A DNA stretch of 64,000 nt from positions 62,001 through 126,000 of the forward strand of contig CAXXIH010000002.1 in assembly GCA_963663365.2 (NCBI GenBank). The letters are read 5' to 3'. The number at the start of each line of letters is the position of its first letter. The first letter of the stretch is position 1. Origin of the DNA: G963663365 sp963663365 (GTDB lineage: Bacteria > Hinthialibacterota > Hinthialibacteria > Hinthialibacterales > G963663365). Positions 53,896-60,696 of the stretch are shown piece after piece. Both the position numbers and the translations under genes were made by a program. The notes below the pieces were generated by a model. That model did no database searches. It was not told where the DNA came from and worked only from the letters and a program-made list of their open reading frames with translations.

Positions 53896-54342
53896 TTTAC
53901 TAACCTCCGATTCCCCCCCGCGGGCGGGATTCCAGCGGCTTTGCGCCGCCATTTTTTTCACGTTCGATTATGGATTCGGCTTCAAAAGATAAAAAATCAA
54001 ACCAGACAGAAGCAGGCTTTTATTGGCACTGCATGACCAATATAAATACGAATTGGAAATTTATTCAAGACGAAAGTTTTGGATGTTTAAAAAATGACCG
54101 GGTTACCGGAACAAAAGTCCCGACACTTTTATGGGATGAATCTAACCCTATTGTAATGAGCCTATAAAGCAACTATAATTAGTTGTTGAAACGGCTAAAA
54201 ATGCTTGTTGTGATGAGGTTTTTTGACGCGAAAGCAGTGGAAAACGATTTTTTCATGGCCTCAAAAACCGGATGTATTGTCTTGATGAAGCCACACCGTA
54301 TTGGCAATATTGCCAATATAAGGCCCTTAATTGGGTGTTTTA
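53896..54342. promoter_or_regulatory. Control region between gdhA and the NrpR-like gene
   Basis: About 450 bases. It holds TATTGG-N10-CCAATA at 54021-54042 on the gdhA side, a strong promoter pair at 54151-54179, and the perfect palindrome TTGGCAATATTGCCAA at 54301-54316. A short frame at 54201-54371 has no ribosome site, so I do not call it a gene. Confidence 0.5.
54151..54179 (+). promoter_or_regulatory. Sigma-70-type promoter toward the NrpR-like gene
   Basis: TTGTAA at 54151-54156, a 17-base spacer and a perfect TATAAT at 54174-54179. The -10 box lies inside the 6-4-6 palindrome CAACTA-TAAT-TAGTTG (54170-54185), which may be an operator. The leader to the gene would be about 160-190 bases. 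Confidence 0.5.
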
Positions 54343-54357
54343 ATGGCATCGTTGCCA
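54301..54357 (+). promoter_or_regulatory. Two TGGCA-N4-TGCCA operator-like palindromes
   Basis: TTGGCA-ATAT-TGCCAA at 54301-54316 is a perfect palindrome. TGGCA-TCGT-TGCCA at 54344-54357 repeats the arms about four helical turns further on, and both are followed by ATA. The second overlaps the first ATG of the regulator gene. They are probable binding sites of that regulator (inference). Confidence 0.5.
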
Positions 54358-55398
54358 ATAAAAGGAGTTAGGATCATTACAAGTATCACCCCGAAACAAC
54401 GCGTTGCGATTTTAAGAGTCTTGAGAGATGCGGGCGGTCCAATTGGGAGTGCGGCGATTGCCCGGGACCTGCAATCGTACGGTTTCGAGTTAAGCGACCG
54501 TACCGTCCGTCTGTATTTGGGAGATATGGAGAGGGATGGCTTGGTTGCGCCGGCCAAGCGGGGCCGCGAAGGCGGGCGCACAATAACTTCGCTGGGGATC
54601 GAAGAGATCAAAGACGCGTTGGTCACAGACCGTGTAGGTTTGACGGCCGCACGCATGGATGCGCTTTCGTGGCAGATTACCTATACGCTTTCCTCAAAAT
54701 CGGGTTTGGTGGTGCTCAATATTTCTTTGATTGATGAGCCGTATTTGGGGTGTGCGGTTCATGAAATTGTGCCGGTGTTTGAAGCGGGATTGGGGATGGG
54801 GGAATATGTTCTTTTGGCACGTCCGGGAGACAAAATTGGGAATTTCGAAGTACCCGAGGGGAAGGTCGCCATTGGCACGGTATGCAGTGTGACCTTGAAT
54901 GGATTGCTTTTAAGCGCCCGGATTCCCACGGTTTGCCGTTTCGGCGGTGTTTTAGAGATTGCTGATGGTGAGCCGGTTCGGTTTACCGATGTTATTTACT
55001 ATGACGGCACATCGTTGGATCCCTTGGAGATTTTCATCAAAGGCGGATTAACCAGTGTTCGCGCGGCGGCGCGCACAGGCCACGGCCGAATTGGAGCGAG
55101 TTTCCGCGAGGTGCCTTCAGCGGCTTTGGGCGAAGTGCAGAAAATTCACCGCAAACTGCATCAAACAGGCCTGGACGGCATTTTAATTTTGGGCAAACCG
55201 AACCAGCCACTTTTGGAATTCCCGGTACACGAAGGAAGGACGGGCTTGATTGTCAAAGGCGGTCTGAATCCGGCCTCGGCTGTGGAGGAAGCCGGTATTA
55301 CGACAACGAATTACGCACTCTGTACGACCTATGAATTCGAAAGACTGCTGCATTACAGCGAATTAGGCACACAATTAAGCCGATGGCGGAGCCGATGA
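54343..55398 (+). CDS. NrpR-like (DUF128) transcriptional regulator of nitrogen metabolism
   Basis: About 340-351 residues. An N-terminal winged helix-turn-helix (TPKQRVAILRVLRDAGGPIG, LSDRTVRLYLGDMERDGLV) is followed by one NrpR regulatory domain (GVLEIADGEPVRFTDVIYYDG, LEIFIKGGLTSV, GRIGASFREVPSAA, RTGLIVKGGLNPASAVEEAG). In methanogens NrpR represses nitrogen-assimilation genes and is released by 2-oxoglutarate. Here it is divergent from gdhA and upstream of a second glutamate dehydrogenase, which fits. The start is unsure. The ATG at 54343 has no ribosome site, while AAAAGGAG at 54358-54365 is followed by in-frame ATC (54373) and ATT (54376), so a rare ATT start is possible. Archaeal forms often carry two regulatory domains; this one carries one. 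Confidence 0.82.
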   Translation: MASLPIKGVRIITSITPKQRVAILRVLRDAGGPIGSAAIARDLQSYGFELSDRTVRLYLGDMERDGLVAPAKRGREGGRTITSLGIEEIKDALVTDRVGLTAARMDALSWQITYTLSSKSGLVVLNISLIDEPYLGCAVHEIVPVFEAGLGMGEYVLLARPGDKIGNFEVPEGKVAIGTVCSVTLNGLLLSARIPTVCRFGGVLEIADGEPVRFTDVIYYDGTSLDPLEIFIKGGLTSVRAAARTGHGRIGASFREVPSAALGEVQKIHRKLHQTGLDGILILGKPNQPLLEFPVHEGRTGLIVKGGLNPASAVEEAGITTTNYALCTTYEFERLLHYSELGTQLSRWRSR

Positions 55399-55663
55399 AA
55401 CGTATTTTTCAACGGATCGACCTTGCCAATAAAGGCGCAATGGTGTTTTGTTGCGATCAACATACAGTTTTTGCTGAATTTACGGAAAAAAAGGAAACGA
55501 GAAGAAAAAGATTTTCTTGAACTGTTCACCCTCGTGGGATAATTTGTATGGGTGAATCAAACCGCAAACTGCGAGGTCTGCAAATTATTGTTCGATTGCA
55601 CCCCTCCGATATGAGCTCGAAAGCCTGCGCGTCAAGCGTTCCCCGGCGATAGGAGTAATCACG

Positions 55664-56560
55664 ATGAGTTATTCGGCCATGATGAAGCACCGGCAAACCG
55701 GTCAGCAAAAATTCAAACAAGGTCAATATGATGATGCAAAGCGTTTCTTTCAGTTAGCATTGGAGGAAACCAATTCTTACCGTCTGCCGAATGCTTATAC
55801 GGCACAGCAATTACGGACGCTGGGTGTTTTTCATTTTGCTTTGGGAGAATACCGAAAGGCCGAACCGTATTTTAAGAAGGCCTTGGCTGTGGAGCAGGGG
55901 TTGGTTGAATCGGAAAATATGAGCATCGCCAAAGGATTTAATTCCCTGGGGCTGCTGTATCAGGTTTGGGGTAAATACGCGGATGCGGAGCGGGCTTTTA
56001 AACAAGCGATGGCCTATAAAGAGCGTTCGCAGCTGCTGAGCCATCGTCAGAATAACTCGAAGTTGCTGAAAATGAGCCGCAACCATTTGGCTATGCTTTT
56101 CTGCGCCCAGAGCAAGCGAGACGATGCGCTGAAGTTATGCGAACAGACCTACGCAAAAAACGCCAAAGCAGGCGCGTTGGATTTTCCATCGGATCTGCAC
56201 GATTTGGCGATGCGTTACTGCAAAAACGATTGTGCCACAGAAGCGAAACGGACCTGCGCATGGCTTTTGGAATACGCATGCGAAGAGTTGCAGCGTGAGT
56301 ATCTTGGCGCCTGTACTCCGGAAATCAGTTTGGGCAAACGCGGTGCGCGTCCAAGCACCGGAGCGCCAGCCCCGGCTTATGGCGGCCCGGGATATGATGA
56401 CGAAGTTTGGCGTCCTTCAGCAGTTGGACGAAGCGGAGGCGAATTGCTGACACGTTTCAACCGTGTGGGAGACGCTTTGCAAGATTGTGGCGATTCGTTT
56501 ACGACCGGGCTTGATTTTGGATGGCGATCACCGGATCCGGCCACGGCCAAGCGTAACTGA
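55664..56560 (+). CDS. TPR-repeat protein
   Basis: A 298-residue soluble protein with no signal peptide. Four tetratricopeptide units cover about residues 5-175 (KQGQYDDAKRFFQLALEE, FALGEYRKAEPYFKKALAV, QVWGKYADAERAFKQAM, CAQSKRDDALKLCEQTY), an adaptor fold for protein binding. The C-terminal third has CKNDCATEAKRTCAWLLEYAC, then a Gly/Ala/Pro-rich linker and a short tail with GLDFGW. No enzyme motif is seen. ATG at 55664 has AGGAG about nine bases ahead. It sits between the NrpR-like regulator and a glutamate dehydrogenase on the same strand, but spacing of 265 and 172 bases does not prove an operon. Confidence 0.75.
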   Translation: MSYSAMMKHRQTGQQKFKQGQYDDAKRFFQLALEETNSYRLPNAYTAQQLRTLGVFHFALGEYRKAEPYFKKALAVEQGLVESENMSIAKGFNSLGLLYQVWGKYADAERAFKQAMAYKERSQLLSHRQNNSKLLKMSRNHLAMLFCAQSKRDDALKLCEQTYAKNAKAGALDFPSDLHDLAMRYCKNDCATEAKRTCAWLLEYACEELQREYLGACTPEISLGKRGARPSTGAPAPAYGGPGYDDEVWRPSAVGRSGGELLTRFNRVGDALQDCGDSFTTGLDFGWRSPDPATAKRN

Positions 56561-56625
56561 CCGACGAGGCCTTTTGAGAAATTAATTCTTAGGGCTTTGA
56601 TTAACTGCGCTACCAATCATTCATG

Positions 56626-56642
56626 GCGCCGTCCAGCGGCGC
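56626..56642 (+). terminator. Hairpin after the TPR gene
   Basis: GCGCCG-TCCAG-CGGCGC, followed by only TTCT; a weak terminator at best. Confidence 0.3.
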
Positions 56643-56732
56643 TTCTAAGAACTGATAATCGTTGATTTGTTGTTCTCTGAAAATCCTTTTTTGATTTAAC
56701 CGATTGGAATTTATTCCAGGGAGGCTTATCGA

Positions 56733-57980
56733 ATGCCGGCTCAAAACGCCTTTGAAGTTACACAGAAACAGTTGGACGAATGCGCTGAAATTCTGAAACT
56801 CGACGCAGGCATCCATGAAATGCTTCGCACGCCGATGCGTGAGATTCATATGCAATTACCCGTCCGCATGGACGATGGAAGTATCAGAGTCTATCAAGGT
56901 TACCGCGTGCAATACAATCATGCGAAAGGTCCAACCAAAGGCGGCGTTCGTTTTCATCCAGACAAAGGAATCGAGACCATCCGCGCACAAGCGGCCTTAA
57001 TGACCTGGAAATGCGCGCTTTTGGACCTGCCCTTGGGCGGCGCGGGAGGCGGTGTGCTTTGTAATCCCAAAGAGATGACTCGTGGCGAGTTGGAACGTTT
57101 GAGCCGGGCCTATGTGGATAAGTTAGGCGAGGTTATCGGACCGCATAAAGATATTCCGGCACCGGATGTTTATACGGATCCGCAGATTATGGCGTGGATG
57201 ATGGACGAATACTGCAAGATCAATCAAAGCAGCGAATTCGGAGTCATCACGGGCAAGCCGATTGCCATCGGCGGCTCTTTGGGCCGTACGGACGCCAATG
57301 CGCGGGGCGGAATGTCTGCCATCCGCGAAGCGGCAAAAATCTGCAACCTGGACCTTTCGAACGCCACAGTCGCGGTTCAAGGATACGGAAATGCGGGATA
57401 TTTTGCGGCATCACTGGCTGCCAACCTGTTCGGCTGCAAAGTCATCGCGGTGTGCGACACGCAGGGCGCGATTCTGAATCGGAACGGCCTCGATGCGGAA
57501 GATGTCAGACGGCATAAAGCGACTGAAGGCTCGGTGGCAGGTTTTGAAGATGGGGAAACCATTTCCAGCGATGAACTTTTGGAATTGGATGTGGACATCT
57601 TGATTCCGGCCGCTTTGGAGAATGTGATTACAGAAGCCAATGCCGATAAAATCCGCGCGAAAATTATTGCAGAACTTTCCAACGGGCCCACGACTCCCGA
57701 GGCGGATGAAATACTTTATAACAAAGGCGTGCATCTGATCCCCGATTTCCTTTGCAATGCGGGCGGGGTTACGGTTTCATATTTTGAGATGGTCCAGAAC
57801 GCATATATGTATTACTGGGATCGTGAAGATGTACACGAACGTTTGGACAAAAAGATCAGCACTTCGTATCAAGCGGTTCTGAATACATCAACGCGTTTCA
57901 AGATCAATATGCGCGAGGCCGCCTATGTTGTATCGGTATTGCGCGTTGTTGAAGCCATGAAAAGCAGAGGTTGGGTTTAG
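56733..57980 (+). CDS. Glu/Leu/Phe/Val-type dehydrogenase (GudB/RocG-like glutamate dehydrogenase)
   Basis: A 415-residue hexameric-type amino-acid dehydrogenase, distinct from the E. coli-type GdhA at 52.5 kb. Family segments are EIHMQLPVRMDDG, GPTKGGVRFHP, MTWKCALLDLPLGGAGGGV (substrate lysine region), DIPAPDVYTDPQIMAWMMDEY, ANARGGMSAIREA and the Rossmann motif VQGYGNAGYFAA. It has AGG where most relatives have GKGGV, a small change in the conserved loop. It interconverts glutamate and 2-oxoglutarate plus ammonia, often in the catabolic NAD-linked direction. ATG at 56733 follows CAGGGAGG. Two glutamate dehydrogenases with an NrpR-like regulator between them suggest a nitrogen-balance locus. 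Confidence 0.92.
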   Translation: MPAQNAFEVTQKQLDECAEILKLDAGIHEMLRTPMREIHMQLPVRMDDGSIRVYQGYRVQYNHAKGPTKGGVRFHPDKGIETIRAQAALMTWKCALLDLPLGGAGGGVLCNPKEMTRGELERLSRAYVDKLGEVIGPHKDIPAPDVYTDPQIMAWMMDEYCKINQSSEFGVITGKPIAIGGSLGRTDANARGGMSAIREAAKICNLDLSNATVAVQGYGNAGYFAASLAANLFGCKVIAVCDTQGAILNRNGLDAEDVRRHKATEGSVAGFEDGETISSDELLELDVDILIPAALENVITEANADKIRAKIIAELSNGPTTPEADEILYNKGVHLIPDFLCNAGGVTVSYFEMVQNAYMYYWDREDVHERLDKKISTSYQAVLNTSTRFKINMREAAYVVSVLRVVEAMKSRGWV

Positions 57981-57999
57981 GACCGGCAGGAATTCTAAT

Positions 58000-58027
58000 T
58001 GAACCGTCCCCCACTTGTCCTATACTT
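58000..58027 (+). promoter_or_regulatory. Promoter of the first KaiC-like/PEP-synthase-like gene
   Basis: TTGAAC at 58000-58005, a 16-base spacer and TATACT at 58022-58027, ending 34 bases before the ATG at 58062. The gene is therefore probably transcribed independently of the dehydrogenase upstream. Confidence 0.6.
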
Positions 58028-58061
58028 TCCATCGATGTAACACGAAAACGGTTGTGAAGTT

Positions 58062-60683
58062 ATGAGCATGGAATCCAGAGAAATACGCAGCGGTATTTCC
58101 GCACTTGACCAGGCCCTTCAGCGGATTCGATTGGGGGACAATGTCGTCTGGCAGATCGACGATCTCGAAGACTATAAGTTTTTTGCGCGTCCCTTTGCGG
58201 CGCAGGCGATCCAAGACGGCTTTGAATGCGTGTATTTGCGCTTTGCGGAACATTCTCCGATTTTGGAGGCCACGGAAGGGCTCGATATCATCGAGGTGGA
58301 TCCGAGTCCGGGATTCGATTATTTCAGCGGCGAAGTGCACCGGATCATCGCGCAGAAAGGTTTGAAATGCTTTTATGTATTCGACAACCTTTCAGCATTG
58401 GTTGAAGAATGGGCGACGGATGAATTGCTGGCTAATTTTTTCCAAGTCACATGCCCGTTTCTTTTTGAACTGGACACTGTTGCGTATTTCGGCCTGACGC
58501 TCGGCAAACACGCCGATAGTTCAGTGGCACGTATTCAAGATACAACGCAGTTATTAATTAATGTCTATAAAGTCAAAGGCCAGAGATATTTTCATCCGAT
58601 CAAGGTGTGGGAACGATATTCGTCGCAAATGTTTTTGCCGCACTGTATCTCGGATGACGATATGCCGCCGGTCTCCAAAAGCGGCGACGCGGCCAAAGTC
58701 AGTGTGCTGGCCCGTAAGAATCCCTTGGGTGGCAGCCCCGATTTGCTTGCGCCATGGGCATCGGTTTACCGGAAACTGCTTCAGTACGAAGACGAAGATG
58801 AAGAGGTTATCCGCGCCAATCCGGAAATCGTTTCGCTTAAAGAAGAACTGTCGCATATGATTTTGGGTTACCAGCCTGACTTTTCGCGTTTGGCGAGCAA
58901 GTATTTCCGGTTGCGCGATCTGCTATTCATGAGGAACCGGATTATCGGTTCGGGCCGCATCGGGGGAAAAGCGGCCGGAATGCTTTTGGCGCGGCGCATT
59001 CTCAAACACGATAACGATCCGACCGATTTTACGCAGGTTCTTGAAAACCACGATTCGTTTTATATCGGTTCGGATGTTTTCTTTACTTTTTTGATAAACA
59101 ACAACCTTTTCCGGTTGCGTCTGGAACTGACACAAGGAAGCGATATTACACATTCTGAATTTGAAGATTTGGAAGAGCGATTTTTGGAAGGCACATTCCC
59201 GCGGGAGATCATGGATCAGTTTCAGCGGATGCTGGAATATTTCGGGCAAGCGCCGATTATCGTACGGTCCAGCAGCCTGCTCGAGGACAGTTTCGGAAAC
59301 GCATTCGCGGGGAAATACCGAAGCGAATTTTGTATCAATCAAGGTGATCCCGAACAACGCATGCATGCGTTTTTGCAGGCGGTCAAATTGGTTTATGCCA
59401 GCGCATTGAATCCCGATGCGACCTCATACCGTCAGAAGCGGGGCTTGGCCGACCGTGACGAGCAGATGGCACTGCTGGTTCAACGTGTTTCGGGAATGCG
59501 TTATAAGAATTATTTCTTCCCGAGCATGGCCGGCGTGGCCTTTTCGAGAAATCTTTATGTGTGGACCGACCGTATCGATCCGAACAAAGGGATTATCCGT
59601 CTGGTGTTCGGATTGGGTACACGGGCGGTGGACCGTATCGGCGGAGACTATCCGCGCATGATCGCAGTCAGCCATCCCGATCTGCGTCCGGAAGTCGGCG
59701 CGAAAGTGATGAAATATTCGCAACGGGAAATCGACTTACTCGATTTGGAGAAGAATCAGCTGTGTACGCGGCATGTTTCGGAGATCATCGAAGACCGCGA
59801 TTATCCCCATCTGCACATGTTCGTGTCTTTGTTTGAGAATGGCTATCTTTCGGATCCGACATCAAGTTTTCTGGACGGGAATCCTGACGATTACATTTTG
59901 ACATTTAACAATTTGATCCGAAAAACCAACATGGTCGATCTTATCGGAAAGATGGTTGCCAAGTTGGAAAAAGCATACCAGCATCCGATCGACACCGAAT
60001 TTACGGCTTCCTTTGACGAAAGCGGGAATGTCCGCATCAATCTTTTGCAGTGCCGTCCTTTAGGAGTGCCCGGAACAGAAGGACATCCTTTTGATATTCC
60101 CAAGGAAATTCCGCACGAAGACGTACTATTCCGTTCCAATCGAATTGTGTGCGGCGGGCTGGTTCCTAAAATTCATACTATCGTCTATATCGATCCTGTT
60201 GTTTTTGCCGCTCTGCCGATGGACCAGAAAAAATCTTTGGGCCGAATTGTCGGCAAAATCAACGCGCATCCACGTTTTGAAGACTGCAAAACCATCATGA
60301 TGGGGCCGGGCCGTTGGGGCACGAGCAATATCGAGTTGGGAGTGAACGCGAGTTATCGCGATATCAACAATACATCTGTATTGGTCGAGATCGCGCGGGA
60401 AGAGGCGGGACATATGCCGGATGTATCGTACGGCACGCATTTCTTCCAAGACCTGGTTGAGGCACAGATCATTTACTTGCCTGTGTATCCGGACGATGCA
60501 AAGACGGAATTCAACGAAAAGTTCTTTATGGAATCGCCAAATATCTTAAAAGATATTTTGCCCGATGACGGTGTGCCCGATAACTTGATCCGTATCATCG
60601 ATATTGAATCGGCCTCAGGGGGGCGGCTGTTACAGGTTGTTGCGGATCCGCAGTCGCAAAAAGCGGTTTGTTATCTGGAATAG
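58062..60683 (+). CDS. KaiC-like (P-loop-less) domain fused to a PEP/pyruvate-binding ATP-grasp domain, paralogue A
   Basis: 873 residues, cytoplasmic. Residues 1-200 follow the RecA/KaiC layout: SGISALDQALQRIRLGDNVV, then a Walker B-like strand FYVFDNLSALVEE. The Walker A loop is gone, replaced by QIDDLEDYKFF. Residues ~295-680 match the N-terminal nucleotide-binding domain of PEP synthase / pyruvate phosphate dikinase (GSGRIGGKAAGMLLARRIL, PIIVRSSSLLEDSFGNAFAG, DEQMALLVQRVSG, GLGTRAVDRIGGDYPR, INLLQCRPLG). The phospho-histidine swivelling domain and the PEP-binding barrel are absent, so it cannot be a normal PEP synthase. The C-terminus (MMGPGRWGTSNIELGV near 745, SYGTHFFQDLVEAQI) is conserved in paralogue B. 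Function unknown. Confidence 0.75.
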   Translation: MSMESREIRSGISALDQALQRIRLGDNVVWQIDDLEDYKFFARPFAAQAIQDGFECVYLRFAEHSPILEATEGLDIIEVDPSPGFDYFSGEVHRIIAQKGLKCFYVFDNLSALVEEWATDELLANFFQVTCPFLFELDTVAYFGLTLGKHADSSVARIQDTTQLLINVYKVKGQRYFHPIKVWERYSSQMFLPHCISDDDMPPVSKSGDAAKVSVLARKNPLGGSPDLLAPWASVYRKLLQYEDEDEEVIRANPEIVSLKEELSHMILGYQPDFSRLASKYFRLRDLLFMRNRIIGSGRIGGKAAGMLLARRILKHDNDPTDFTQVLENHDSFYIGSDVFFTFLINNNLFRLRLELTQGSDITHSEFEDLEERFLEGTFPREIMDQFQRMLEYFGQAPIIVRSSSLLEDSFGNAFAGKYRSEFCINQGDPEQRMHAFLQAVKLVYASALNPDATSYRQKRGLADRDEQMALLVQRVSGMRYKNYFFPSMAGVAFSRNLYVWTDRIDPNKGIIRLVFGLGTRAVDRIGGDYPRMIAVSHPDLRPEVGAKVMKYSQREIDLLDLEKNQLCTRHVSEIIEDRDYPHLHMFVSLFENGYLSDPTSSFLDGNPDDYILTFNNLIRKTNMVDLIGKMVAKLEKAYQHPIDTEFTASFDESGNVRINLLQCRPLGVPGTEGHPFDIPKEIPHEDVLFRSNRIVCGGLVPKIHTIVYIDPVVFAALPMDQKKSLGRIVGKINAHPRFEDCKTIMMGPGRWGTSNIELGVNASYRDINNTSVLVEIAREEAGHMPDVSYGTHFFQDLVEAQIIYLPVYPDDAKTEFNEKFFMESPNILKDILPDDGVPDNLIRIIDIESASGGRLLQVVADPQSQKAVCYLE

Positions 60684-60696
60684 GCGATAAAACGTA

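Noticed and set aside
54201..54371. Small open frame in the leader of the NrpR-like gene
   Set aside because: No ribosome site, no recognisable product, and it spans the operator-like palindrome.
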